A stretch of DNA of 64,000 bases from Paraburkholderia phenazinium (lineage in GTDB: Bacteria > Pseudomonadota > Gammaproteobacteria > Burkholderiales > Burkholderiaceae). The DNA lies in assembly GCF_900142845.1 (NCBI RefSeq), contig NZ_FSRU01000001.1:310001-374000 (forward strand), written 5' to 3'. The notes under the pieces are model-generated. The model saw nothing but the letters and a program-made list of their open reading frames with translations, was not told the origin of the DNA and did not search any database. How positions within the stretch are numbered: position 1 is the stretch's first letter; each line of letters starts with the position of its first letter. Shown in pieces: positions 1-8,388 of the stretch. Position numbers and translations under genes: made by a program.

Positions 1-688
1 TGACATGGCGGAGGGTCAGAAAAACGGGATTGGCTCGGTCGCGTTAACGGCCTGGTTCAAAATTTCTTTAGCGGCGCGACGACGGACCGGCGGAAGGATA
101 CTCCGATGCGAGTGCGAAGGCCGATTGCGAAAAGCCGGGGAGGACGCACGCGGCGGCGCGTGCGAGAGGAACGGTACGGATGCGCGTGGGCGCACGCGCG
201 ACGATAACGATGACCGGCATGATCGAGCCTACCCCGTAGGTGGTTCTGCGCGGCCGAGTGGAAAGGCGGAACTCCAGCCTGTCGCGCGCGTTTCCGCGAA
301 CCCCCTCCGTCACGCCTTGTTTGCGTTGTCTGGCTGGCCCTCGCGGTACAGGCGCCCGAGCATGGCGGACGCACTAATATTTATCGTGGCGAGATTCTTA
401 AATTAAACCAGCGAAAAGGCAACTCGTCAAAATGGATTTAACGAACATGAATTACTCATAAATCCAGTTTTCAAGGAGTTTTTCGGCCCTCTTCCGGTTA
501 TCTAACGTCGTTTATACTTTTGTGTACGTTTGCGCTTCCGGATTCGTCGCTGTTTAGAGAAAAACTTCCGCGGGCCTCGCGCGGTCTATTCTTACCGGCC
601 CGACAGATCCTTCCCGGCATATTTCGGCTTCTCGTATGATGGTAACCGTAAGATTTTCCGTCCCAGACGCCTTGCAGCGGTATTACAG
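1..688. other. Non-coding leader before the sensor kinase gene
   Basis: No convincing gene is seen. The short frames here are arginine-rich and look like shadows of high-GC sequence. The stretch from about 380 to 520 is AT-richer than its surroundings and probably carries the promoter of the kinase gene that follows. A short GC-rich inverted repeat (GCGCGTG/CACGCGC) lies near 183-200. Confidence 0.4.
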
Positions 689-2956
689 ATGACACCCGAC
701 CGGTCCGACTCGCGCGAAGCGAGCCGTCTCTCCGCTAACCGGCAGGACGAGACGCTGTTCCCGGTTGTACCGGAACAGAATTTCCATGTCCGGCGCATGA
801 CGCTGATCGCCCTGCTGGTCGCGGCGGTCGTGCTGCCGTGCGTATATGTCGCGGCCATGGCCTTCAGCGACCTGCGGGAGCGCGAAGCGGACGCGACCGA
901 CCTGACGCTGCGTACCGTGCGGGTCGCGGAAGAACATGCGCTGAAAGTGTTCGATATGAACGAAGCGCTCGATGCGCGCGTCGTCGATCTGGTTCAGGGC
1001 CTCGACGACGACGGCATCCGCGCGAGCCAGAGCGAGATCCACGACAAGCTGGGCACCATGGGCGGCGGCTATCCGCAGGTCTCGGCGGTGTCCATCTTCG
1101 GCGAGGACGGCGCGCTGCTCGCAACCAGCCGCTTTTATCCGGCGCCGACCGTTTCGATTGCGCAGCGCGACGACTTCACCGGCATTCGCGACGGCAAGAT
1201 GCTCGAGCACGTCTCGAAAGACATGGTCGGCCAGGTCGCCGGCGAAAAAGTCTTCAATACCGGCGTCGCAAGGCGCGGCGTGGACGGTGCGTTCGCCGGG
1301 GTGGTCTCGGTCGCGCTGCGGCCCAGCTATTTCAGCGACTTCTACCAGGAATTGCTCGGCGGCACCGACACGCCGATGACCATGAGCCTGACCCGCGCCG
1401 ATGGCGCGGTGCTCGCCCACTACCCATCCGCGCCCGGCCAGCCCACCACGATCGCGGCGCATACGCCGCTCACCGACGCCCTCGCCCGCGGCAGCCGCGC
1501 CGGCGTGGTCCGGACCCGCTCCGTGTTCGACAACGACAATCTGATCGTGGCCTACCGACGGGTGGGCGCGTATCCGGCCTATGTCTTGTGCGGCTACCGC
1601 ACCTCCGCGATCTGGGCGGGCTGGTACCGCCATCTGAGCGTCCTGATCCTGTCGATGTTCACGCCGTCCATCGTGCTGTGGTGCGTGATCTGGCTGTCGC
1701 TGCGCCGGCTGGGCGCCGAGGAGGAAGCGTGGGAGCGCTGGCAGGCCGAAGCGTCGATGCGCCGCTCCATCGAATCCGCCTACCGGCAGTCGCGCAAGAT
1801 GGAAGCGCTCGGCAATCTGGTCGGCAGTGTCGCGCACGATTTCAACAACCTGCTGATGATCGTCTCGGCGAACGTCCAGATCGCCCGACGGCGCGGCGCC
1901 CCCGGGCTCGACCGGGAGCTGTCGGCCATCGAGCGCGCGCTCAAGAGCGGCCAGTCGCTTACGCGGCAATTGCTGGGCGTGGCGCGCAAGCAGCCGCTGC
2001 GCAACGAGACGCTCGCGGTCGAACGCTGGCTGCCGGCCTGTCGCGAGCTGCTGCGTGCGTCGCTGGGGGCGAAGGTGTCGCTGGTGATCGACATCGGCAC
2101 CGACGTCTGGCCGATGCGGGTCGACGTCGCCGAGCTCGAACTGGCGCTGATCAATATCGCCGTCAACGCGCGCGATGCGATGCCCAACGGCGGCCGCTTC
2201 ACGGTGCGGGCGGCCAACATCACCTTCCGTCATGAGGAAGGCTTTCCGCTGACGGGCGAGTTCGTGCAGCTTTCGCTCGAAGACACCGGCGTCGGCATGC
2301 CGCCCGAGGTGCTCGCCCGGGCCTTCGAGCCGCTCTTCACGACCAAGCCCAAAGGCATGGGCACCGGCCTTGGTCTACCGCAGGTGTTCGCGTTCTGCGA
2401 GCGCTCCGGCGGTCTCGCCGCCATCGACAGCGCGATCGGCGCGGGCACCTCGGTACGGCTCTATCTGCCGCGCGCAGCGGCCCTGCCGGAAGTCGAACGT
2501 CCCGCCGAGCCACACGTCGAAGACACCGGCGCGCCGCACGGTCTGCGCATTCTGCTGGTCGAGGACAACGACGAGGTCGCCGCCGGCACCGAAGCCCTGC
2601 TGCAGATGATGGGCCACCAGGTCACCTGCGTTTTCAACGCCGACACCGCGCTGCGCCTGTTCGACGACGCCCACGCGAAGCAGGCGCGCACCGGCGAACC
2701 GCTGCCGTTCGATCTGGTGATTTCCGACATCCACATGCCCGGCACGATGAACGGCATCGATCTGGCTGAAGCGGTCCAGGGGTTCGAAACCCGCCTGCCG
2801 GTGATCCTCGTGACGGGCTATGCGGAAGAACTCGACCGCGCGCGCCATGTCGACGTGCGGGTGCTGTCGAAGCCCTTCGATATCGCACTGCTCGACAAGC
2901 TGCTGCAGGATCTTCAGCACGAACTGGCGCAGGCCAGCACGCATCCTGCCGAGTAA
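689..2956 (+). CDS. Hybrid sensor histidine kinase with C-terminal receiver domain
   Basis: This is an inner-membrane two-component sensor. From the ATG at 689 it has 755 residues. A transmembrane helix lies near residues 33-58, followed by a periplasmic PDC/dCACHE-like sensor region and a second helix (LILSMFTPSIVLWCVIWLSL) near residue 325. The transmitter has a HisKA H-box (SVAHDFNN), an N-box (NIAVNARDAM), and G-boxes DTGVGMP and GMGTGLGLPQV. The C-terminal receiver contains LLVEDNDE, the acceptor aspartate in VISDIHMPG and the conserved lysine in LSKPFD. The frame is open upstream to 530, but that extension is arginine-rich and unlike a signal region, so I prefer 689. No response regulator or output gene is adjacent, so the phosphotransfer partner is unknown. 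Confidence 0.88.
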   Translation: MTPDRSDSREASRLSANRQDETLFPVVPEQNFHVRRMTLIALLVAAVVLPCVYVAAMAFSDLREREADATDLTLRTVRVAEEHALKVFDMNEALDARVVDLVQGLDDDGIRASQSEIHDKLGTMGGGYPQVSAVSIFGEDGALLATSRFYPAPTVSIAQRDDFTGIRDGKMLEHVSKDMVGQVAGEKVFNTGVARRGVDGAFAGVVSVALRPSYFSDFYQELLGGTDTPMTMSLTRADGAVLAHYPSAPGQPTTIAAHTPLTDALARGSRAGVVRTRSVFDNDNLIVAYRRVGAYPAYVLCGYRTSAIWAGWYRHLSVLILSMFTPSIVLWCVIWLSLRRLGAEEEAWERWQAEASMRRSIESAYRQSRKMEALGNLVGSVAHDFNNLLMIVSANVQIARRRGAPGLDRELSAIERALKSGQSLTRQLLGVARKQPLRNETLAVERWLPACRELLRASLGAKVSLVIDIGTDVWPMRVDVAELELALINIAVNARDAMPNGGRFTVRAANITFRHEEGFPLTGEFVQLSLEDTGVGMPPEVLARAFEPLFTTKPKGMGTGLGLPQVFAFCERSGGLAAIDSAIGAGTSVRLYLPRAAALPEVERPAEPHVEDTGAPHGLRILLVEDNDEVAAGTEALLQMMGHQVTCVFNADTALRLFDDAHAKQARTGEPLPFDLVISDIHMPGTMNGIDLAEAVQGFETRLPVILVTGYAEELDRARHVDVRVLSKPFDIALLDKLLQDLQHELAQASTHPAE

Positions 2957-3194
2957 GCGCTTTTCTCTGTCTGGCTCATCCCGCCACGGCGCGGCGGAAT
3001 TACCCGGATTTTGTAAAAGCGCCTCGACACCCTGCCGGCGGCCATCCACCACGCTGCCGGACAACCCCCTGCGGAATCGGCCGGCAAGGCCCTGAAGCGG
3101 CGCGGCGCGATCCGGCACGATCGTTGCGGCTCCCAACGGATGCAAGGTCCCGCGCGACTGCGGCGGCCGCTCAGTAAAACGTCGGGAGACAGCC

Positions 3195-4142
3195 ATGCGC
3201 CATACCGTGATTGGTTTATTCGACACTTATTCCCAGGCGGAAAACGCACGCGACACGCTCGTGCAGACCGGCTTCGCCAGCGACACGATCGAACTGCAAG
3301 CGAATCCGCAGCCATCTGCGAATGCGGCGGCCGATGCGGCCGCCGGCGCCAGCGTCCTCGCCAATATCGAGCGCTTCATTGCCAGCCTGTTCGCCAAGGA
3401 ACCGCGCCCCGCCCAGGCCGACCGCTACGCGGAGGCCGTGCGCCGCGGCGCCGTGCTGGTGTGCGTCAGTGCGGCCAGCGAATCGCATGCGGAACTCGCC
3501 AGCAAGACCCTGACCCGGCTGGGCGCCGCCGACATCGGCGAGCGCTTGCCCGGCTGGGACACAGCATTGGAGGACCCCGATGCGCGCCGCGATCACTCGG
3601 TGCTCGACGAACTCGGAGTCGGCAGCGCCAATCGGGTCCCTGCCGCGGCCCGGTCCGTGGACGACCCGCTGCGTAGTGAGTCGCCCTTACCGGCTGAACC
3701 TCGCGTCGACGATCCCTTGACGCAACGGCAGCCGCCGCTCAGCGAAGCGGCGACGCTCAACACGATCGCCGCCGGCAGCGCGCCGGGCTTTGGCGCCGTG
3801 TTCACGCCCGTCGAGGTCGCTCCTGCAGCGCGGCGCCCTGAACCCCTCGAGGAGCAGGCCATCCCGGACGAGTTTCTCGAGTACGAAGAGGATTTCCGGA
3901 CTCACTACGACGCGCAGTATGCGAGCGATCAGGCCCGCTACGAAGACTACGTGCCCGCGTACCGGTACGGCGCGACGATCGCCCGTGATGTGCGCTACCG
4001 CGATCGTCCGTGGGACGAGGTGGAACCGGAAGCGCGTCGTCATTGGGAAACCACGTCGCCCGGCGAGATCGACACGTGGGAGCGTTTCAAGGCAGCGGTA
4101 CGGCACGGCTGGGACCGCGTGACGGGACATCACCACGTCTGA
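3195..4142 (+). CDS. General-stress-protein-like hypothetical protein
   Basis: The protein has 315 residues. The N-terminal 110 residues (starting MRHTVIGLFDTYSQAENARD) resemble the domain of general stress protein 17M/YflT-type proteins, in which a small alpha/beta fold is thought to sense stress. This assignment rests on pattern recognition only. The middle is a proline- and acid-rich linker (residues about 140-220), and the C-terminus is Tyr/Arg-rich, ending in a His-rich tail. A ribosome-binding site (GGGAGAC) precedes the ATG. It stands alone, followed by a strong hairpin, so it is probably monocistronic. No signal peptide or membrane segment is visible. Confidence 0.7.
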   Translation: MRHTVIGLFDTYSQAENARDTLVQTGFASDTIELQANPQPSANAAADAAAGASVLANIERFIASLFAKEPRPAQADRYAEAVRRGAVLVCVSAASESHAELASKTLTRLGAADIGERLPGWDTALEDPDARRDHSVLDELGVGSANRVPAAARSVDDPLRSESPLPAEPRVDDPLTQRQPPLSEAATLNTIAAGSAPGFGAVFTPVEVAPAARRPEPLEEQAIPDEFLEYEEDFRTHYDAQYASDQARYEDYVPAYRYGATIARDVRYRDRPWDEVEPEARRHWETTSPGEIDTWERFKAAVRHGWDRVTGHHHV

Positions 4143-4148
4143 TGGAAG

Positions 4149-4189
4149 CCGCCGGTTTCCCCGCTCGCGCTAGCGGGAAACCGGCGGCA
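4149..4189. terminator. Strong inverted repeat after the stress-protein gene
   Basis: The arms GCCGCCGGTTTCCCGCT and AGCGGGAAACCGGCGGC pair over about 17 bp with one bulged C and a short loop. There is no clear T-run. It lies immediately after the stop at 4142 and before the convergent FMN reductase, so it can serve as a terminator in either direction. Confidence 0.6.
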
Positions 4190-4253
4190 TCATGCCGCCA
4201 CCCTCGCTCGATGAGATGCGATGACGTGGAAGAGAAGGCTGGCGTGGCGCCGA

Positions 4254-4805
4254 TCAACCGACGTGCTGGCTCACCCACGCCGCATAGCGATCGACAAACG
4301 TCTGCAGGAATTTGCGCGTATCCTCATTGAGGATGTTGCCGGCAGTGTCGATCGCCGCGGGATTGTGTTTGATGAACATTTCCGGCTGACAGAGCGTGGC
4401 GACGTCCAGGTAGGACAGCACATTGCGCAAATGCTGTTGCGACAGCGCGGTGCCCGTCGCACCCGGCGACGTGCCGGCCACCGCACCGGCCTTGCCGGCC
4501 CACGAATTGGTGCCCCACGGACGGGAGCCCCAGTCGAGCGCATTCTTCAACACACCCGGGATCGAGCGGTTGTACTCGGCGGTGACAAATAGCAGGCCAT
4601 CGGCCGCCTCGATCTTCTGCTTGAACTGGCGCGCAACGTCCGGAAAGTCCGCGTCGTAGTCCTGGCTGTAGAGCGGCAACGCCCCAATGTCGAGAAATTC
4701 GAACGAGAAATCGGCTGGGGCAAGCGAAATCAGCGCCTGAGCGAGTTGCCGGTTAATCGATTCCCGGCGCAAGCTGCCGACAACAACGGCGATGTGATGG
4801 GCCAT
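4254..4805 (-). CDS. NAD(P)H-dependent FMN reductase (flavodoxin fold)
   Basis: This 183-residue protein belongs to the NADPH-dependent FMN reductase/quinone reductase family (ChrR/YieF type), which binds FMN and reduces quinones or other electrophiles in the cytoplasm. Family signatures are the N-terminal VVVGSLRRESINRQLA (phosphate-binding loop) and the flavin loop TAEYNRSIPGVLKNALDW. I start it at MAHHIAVVVG because GAGG lies 12 bases upstream and family members begin there. The frame continues 12 codons further upstream. Length matches the family. It is convergent with the stress-protein gene. Confidence 0.88.
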   Translation of the reverse strand: MAHHIAVVVGSLRRESINRQLAQALISLAPADFSFEFLDIGALPLYSQDYDADFPDVARQFKQKIEAADGLLFVTAEYNRSIPGVLKNALDWGSRPWGTNSWAGKAGAVAGTSPGATGTALSQQHLRNVLSYLDVATLCQPEMFIKHNPAAIDTAGNILNEDTRKFLQTFVDRYAAWVSQHVG

Positions 4806-4959
4806 GGTGGGTTTTCCCTCAGTTAAGCGCACGCGGCGCAAGAAAGGTTTGCCGTATCCATCATAGGTGGTGGGTGGCCGCGCGGAACGACCTACAGGCT
4901 AAAAAGCGGAAGCGCCGCGGGGAAATTCTGGAACCCTCCTCCGCTTCGCGGGACGCGCA

Positions 4960-5019
4960 GTGGATAACCTCGTCGCCCGAAAAGTTATCCACAATTTCAC
5001 TGAATAACCTTGTGGATAA
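4960..5019. promoter_or_regulatory. Cluster of DnaA boxes
   Basis: Two perfect 9-mers, TTATCCACA at 4985-4993 and TGTGGATAA at 5011-5019, face each other. A third near-match (AGTGGATAA) lies at 4960-4968. They sit 107 bases upstream of a small ORF and about 7-9 kb from the rep gene, in intergenic DNA. Confidence 0.7.
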
Positions 5020-5125
5020 CTGGGGGTTTTGCCTTTCCAGTCAAGCCCGTCTCCGGTCTGAGACGATTTCAGGCAAATGAACGTTTTATTAAGAATTCCA
5101 GACGCAAGACAACCACGGAGGCTGT

Positions 5126-5296
5126 ATGTCATACCGGATCGATGCAATGCGTCCTATCAAGGACAGACGGACGGAGTTGGAGGAGGCCGATCAGGCCCGA
5201 GCGGAAAAGCGCAAAGCTGACGACGCGCAGATCGATCCCGGTGCCGAAAAGTGGCGCTATCGCCCAGTGACGCCGGCGACAAAGGTGCGTCGATAA
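5126..5296 (+). CDS. Small charged hypothetical protein (56 aa)
   Basis: The ORF reads MSYRIDAMRPIKDRRTELEE and ends in KWRYRPVTPATKVRR. A very good ribosome-binding site (GGAGG, six bases before the ATG) and a perfect 12-bp stem-loop straight after the stop make it a credible gene despite its size. The first half is predicted to be a charged helix with many Glu/Arg/Lys residues. There are no cysteines, signal peptide or membrane segment. I do not recognise a family. The upstream DnaA-box cluster could place it under DnaA control, which is inference. Confidence 0.6.
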   Translation: MSYRIDAMRPIKDRRTELEEADQARAEKRKADDAQIDPGAEKWRYRPVTPATKVRR

Positions 5297-5318
5297 AGCA
5301 CTCGTGGTTCGTATCGTG

Positions 5319-5347
5319 ACAAAGCCGCTGGGTGACAGCGGCTTTGT
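5319..5347 (+). terminator. Rho-independent terminator
   Basis: A perfect 12-bp stem (ACAAAGCCGCTG / CAGCGGCTTTGT) with a 5-base loop is followed by a T-rich stretch. It lies 22 bases after the stop of the 56-aa ORF. Confidence 0.75.
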
Positions 5348-5380
5348 CTCTCTTGCGGTGTGCGCGATCGTCCGGACGTG

Positions 5381-5668
5381 TTATTCCGGCACCGCGATAT
5401 CCCCATCGACCAGTTTCAGGCCGTACGTTTGCGCGAACAGCTCGGCCGCTTGCGCGCTTTCGAAGAACGGCATGTCGGCGTGGCCCTGGAACGGGTAGAT
5501 CACCCGGGCATCGCTTAGCCGCGTGACCTTGAGTGTGGGCACCGTCCCGCTCGACGTGCGGCGCGACGACACCGCAACGTGATAATTGTCCCGGCCCGAA
5601 CGGTCCGACTGGTCATGCGGCGCATCGCGCCGCGCGTGGCTGGAATAGGTCATCGACACGCGGCTCAC
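5381..5668 (-). CDS. Hypothetical protein, second gene of a coupled pair
   Basis: The protein has up to 95 residues. The GTG start at 5668 overlaps the TGA of the upstream gene, which suggests translational coupling. An ATG five codons later (5653) is an alternative start. The N-terminal third is polar and Arg/Asp/Ser-rich. The C-terminus (RVIYPFQGHADMPFFESAQA and onwards) looks folded. No family is recognised and no signal or membrane segment is seen. Confidence 0.55.
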   Translation of the reverse strand: MSRVSMTYSSHARRDAPHDQSDRSGRDNYHVAVSSRRTSSGTVPTLKVTRLSDARVIYPFQGHADMPFFESAQAAELFAQTYGLKLVDGDIAVPE

Positions 5669-5949
5669 AACCCGACGATCGACTGTCCGGCAACCATGCC
5701 GTCGATGACGAGTTCGGCATGACTCGCCGACGCCATCCGCGCGTCGCCCGTCGTGCCGAACGGCGAGCGGCTGGGCACGCGAAACACGCGGCTGGTCGTC
5801 ACGGTGTTGTCGGTGCCGCGCCGGCAGATTTTCACCGCCGCGTCGAAACCGGCATCGTAGTGACGTGTGCCGTTCGCGCCGCGCGGCTGATGCGGATACA
5901 CCAACGGATAAATCTCGAGACCTCGGTAGCTTCTAATGATGTTGTTCAT
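5665..5949 (-). CDS. Hypothetical protein, first gene of a coupled pair
   Basis: This 94-residue protein begins MNNIIRSYRGLEIYPLVYPH. It reads as a compact alpha/beta protein with two potential beta strands near the start and a C-terminal helical region. There is one cysteine (ICRRG). Its stop overlaps the start of the following ORF, so the two form a small operon. I do not recognise the family. Codon use resembles neighbouring genuine genes. Confidence 0.55.
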   Translation of the reverse strand: MNNIIRSYRGLEIYPLVYPHQPRGANGTRHYDAGFDAAVKICRRGTDNTVTTSRVFRVPSRSPFGTTGDARMASASHAELVIDGMVAGQSIVGL

Positions 5950-6452
5950 GGTAGTCGTCTCCGTTGAGTGACCTGCGAGGCGAGAGCGGTGGCGACAGCG
6001 CCGGTTCGGCGCCGCACACGCGGCTACTCACTGCATTGTTCCGCGGCAGGCGGTCCTGCGACGGGCGCAGGGGTTGTCGATACGCGCACGACAGCGTCAC
6101 CAATACATCGGACCGGCGGCCACGCGAAGCAACATGAAAGAAGGGATCCTGATCGATCCGGGGAGCGCAATAAGGCGAAGACTTGGGCGGGTCGGCGCAA
6201 GCGCGCGAGAGATCTACAAGCGGCTGGCTCACTGTAGCACGTATGCGGCCCGCCGGCCCGGGACATTTGACACGCGGCGGTCTGCGGGGAAAACGTCTGC
6301 GGAGGCGAAATCCAGACGGTCACATCAGGAAAACGGACATTCTGCTTTCCTTAATAAAATGGGCGCCTCACGGGCGCCCATTTTCAAGCGGATTCGAAGG
6401 CCGCGCGGTTGAGGGGGAATCTGCTAGCCGCGTCGTCCGTCGAGGGTAACGG
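5950..6452. other. Intergenic region with a bidirectional terminator
   Basis: About 500 bases without a supported gene lie between the coupled hypothetical pair and the small secreted peptide. The only firm element is the hairpin at 6356-6384. The short frames across it are arginine-rich and unsupported. Confidence 0.5.
6356..6384. terminator. Rho-independent terminator (bidirectional)
   Basis: A 12-bp perfect stem, AAAATGGGCGCC / GGCGCCCATTTT, has a 5-base loop and A- and T-tracts on either side. It can terminate transcription of the small secreted-peptide gene on the minus strand. Confidence 0.8.
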
Positions 6453-6584
6453 TTACTGACCGAAGAACACGTTGCAATACGAAGCGGGACCGTTGCATTT
6501 GGCCGGAGCAGCGGCGTCGGCCACGCCCGAGACGGCGGCAAACAAGGCGACGGAAGCGATCAGGACGGTAATGGCGCGTTTCAT
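6453..6584 (-). CDS. Small secreted peptide (43 aa precursor)
   Basis: The precursor begins MKRAITVLIASVALFAAVSG. A classic signal peptide (KR, hydrophobic core, cleavage near VADAAA) is followed by only about 17 mature residues containing two cysteines (PAKCNGPASYCNVFFGQ), which could form a disulfide. The ribosome-binding site GAGGAG precedes the ATG, and a strong terminator follows. Longer upstream starts exist in frame but would bury the signal peptide. Function is unknown. Confidence 0.65.
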   Translation of the reverse strand: MKRAITVLIASVALFAAVSGVADAAAPAKCNGPASYCNVFFGQ

Positions 6585-7089
6585 GGTGATACTCCTCAAC
6601 TCAGCGTGGGTTTCGCGATCAGGGACGATCGGTTCGATGGCTGGGGAAAGAATATCGACGAAGCCTCTCCGCAAAAACCGCAGAGTTACGAAGAGATTCT
6701 CTTTGAAAATGCAATAATCGACGGATTGCACTGAGCCCACGAGGGCGTTTTCGGGCGCCAAAGGCATGCTGATCAAGGTGGAGCGACTTTCTTCTTGCTG
6801 CGGTACTTACGAATAACGCAATAATTAATTTCTAACCCTGCGTCTGTCATAAATTCGTCTTTCGAACGACTGATGAGGATTGAAGTCGTCGATGGTGGGC
6901 TCAGCCATGTTGAATTCCGGTTCACTCCGGCAGGAGCGTGCGAGAGAATGGATGCCGGGTCCACCTCGAGCACGTAGAAAAACATTCCGTCATGAAGACC
7001 ATCGATCTTGCAGAACGCGCGGACAGACGCGTCGAACCGGCCGGGACGTCCGCTACCTCAAGGCTGGGCGCGTCATGCCGGAGGCTCGC
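6585..7089. other. Divergent intergenic region upstream of the ECF sigma gene
   Basis: About 500 bases lie between the secreted peptide and the sigma factor. The segment around 6800-6870 is AT-rich with repeated CGCAATAAT words (about 6709 and 6817). It probably holds the promoters of both genes, but no promoter can be assigned with confidence. No gene is supported here. Confidence 0.4.
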
Positions 7090-7698
7090 ATGACGCAGAC
7101 GGCCGGCCCGGCGTTCGACGACCCGATCTATCTGATGCAATTGCGGCGCGACCTGTTGCGCTTCGCACGCCTGCAATTGCGCGATGCCGCCGCTGCCGAA
7201 GACGCGGTGCAGGAAGCGCTCGCCGCCGCATGGTCGCAAGCCGACCGGTTCGCCGCGCAATCGGAGCATAAGACCTGGGTGTTCGGCATCCTGCGGCACA
7301 AGCTCGTCGACACCTTGCGGGCCCGCAAGCGGACCGTGAACCTGTCGGAACTGGACTCCGAACTCGAGGGTGAAGCGCTGCTCGATCGCGAGCTCTTCAA
7401 GGACAACGGCCACTGGTCCAACGAGGCGAAACCGCGCCCCTGGCCGACACCGGAGACCGCGCTGCGTCAACAGCAGTTCTGGCAGCTCTTCGAGATGTGT
7501 CTGGACCATCTGCCGGAACATATCGGGCGGGTGTTCATGATGCGCGAGTTTCTGGATCTGGAGACCGAGGAGATCTGCACCGAACTGCAGATGACCGCCA
7601 ATCACTGCAGCGTCCTGATCTATCGCGCGCGGCTCAGGCTGCGTACGTGCCTCACCGAAAAGGGCCTATCGAGAGAGGATGCGAATGGGGAAGTGTAA
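7090..7698 (+). CDS. RNA polymerase sigma factor, ECF subfamily
   Basis: The protein has 202 residues. Region 2 is recognisable (LRFARLQLRDAAAAEDAVQE, KTWVFGILRHKLVDTLR), and so is region 4, with its helix-turn-helix IGRVFMMREFLDLETEEICT and the following ANHCSVLIYRARLRLR. I chose the ATG at 7090 because GGAGG sits six bases upstream. The ATG at 7075 is an alternative. It overlaps the next gene, a small zinc-finger protein, which is the usual arrangement for an ECF sigma factor and its anti-sigma factor. The signal and regulon cannot be seen. Confidence 0.88.
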   Translation: MTQTAGPAFDDPIYLMQLRRDLLRFARLQLRDAAAAEDAVQEALAAAWSQADRFAAQSEHKTWVFGILRHKLVDTLRARKRTVNLSELDSELEGEALLDRELFKDNGHWSNEAKPRPWPTPETALRQQQFWQLFEMCLDHLPEHIGRVFMMREFLDLETEEICTELQMTANHCSVLIYRARLRLRTCLTEKGLSREDANGEV

Positions 7699-7888
7699 GA
7701 ACATCACGCGTCTGTTATCGGACGCGCTCGATCGGCCGTTGACGGCCGGCGAATGGGTATCCGTCGGCCTGCATCTGCCCACCTGCAGCGGCTGCCGCAA
7801 TTACCGCAAGCACATCGGTCTGCTGCGGGCGGCCTCGCGTGAAGTCAGTGGCCTCGACGGCGCCGGCGAGGTTCGGCCGGAAGAGTGA
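7685..7888 (+). CDS. Small zinc-finger anti-sigma factor
   Basis: This 67-residue soluble protein has the zf-HC2 motif H-x3-C-x2-C (HLPTCSGC), which in the family binds zinc and clamps the sigma factor. Unlike membrane anti-sigma factors it has no transmembrane helix, suggesting a cytoplasmic, possibly redox-responsive switch (inference). The ATG at 7685 has GAGAGGA upstream and lies inside the sigma gene, so translation is coupled. An ATG at 7679 is also possible. Confidence 0.8.
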   Translation: MGKCKNITRLLSDALDRPLTAGEWVSVGLHLPTCSGCRNYRKHIGLLRAASREVSGLDGAGEVRPEE

Positions 7889-7924
7889 GACGCGGCGGCG
7901 CTCGCGCACCGCGCAAAGCGGTGA

Positions 7925-8215
7925 TCAGCGTTCGCTGGGGGGCGTCGTGCGATACCGTTCAAGATAGGCCGCGTGAGCGGGTTCGTCGACGTGCGGCTCG
8001 CGCTGCTGCGTGCCGGCAGGGTGTTTCGCGAGCAGCGCGCGCGGACGGATTGGCCGGTGCTGGAAATTGCCGCCGCAATTCGGACACACATTGCAAAGTG
8101 CGCTCAACGCGCAGGCTTCGCAGAAGGTGCATTCGTAGCTGCAGATCATTGCGTCGGACGCGTTCGGCGGCAATGGCTTGCCGCATCGTTCGCAGGACGG
8201 CCTCAGTTCAAGCAT
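7925..8215 (-). CDS. DUF1272 zinc-ribbon-like protein
   Basis: The 96-residue protein begins MLELRPSCERCGKPLPPNAS, typical of the DUF1272 family. Cysteine pairs (CERC, CSYECTFCEAC, CNVCPNC) indicate a multi-zinc fold of about 60 residues, followed by a polar tail with HVDEPAH. Longer in-frame starts exist, but the family begins at this methionine. Molecular function is unknown. Confidence 0.82.
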   Translation of the reverse strand: MLELRPSCERCGKPLPPNASDAMICSYECTFCEACALSALCNVCPNCGGNFQHRPIRPRALLAKHPAGTQQREPHVDEPAHAAYLERYRTTPPSER

Positions 8216-8388
8216 CACATGCTCCGTATCCAGAGAGAGAAAGGCGCGTTTTGTAGCGCCTTTCGATACGAAGCAGTGTAGGCCGGCGCCGGGTGGACGA
8301 AGTGCCAATCAGGCTTCAATCGCTGCCTCGCAGACACCGGCTGCACGCGCCTGCGTCGCCCCTCGGTATCCGCGAGGCAGCGGCGGGC

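Noticed and set aside
530..688. N-terminal extension of the sensor kinase to 530
   Set aside because: The extension is arginine-rich and lies before the first membrane helix with no support. The ATG at 689 fits better.
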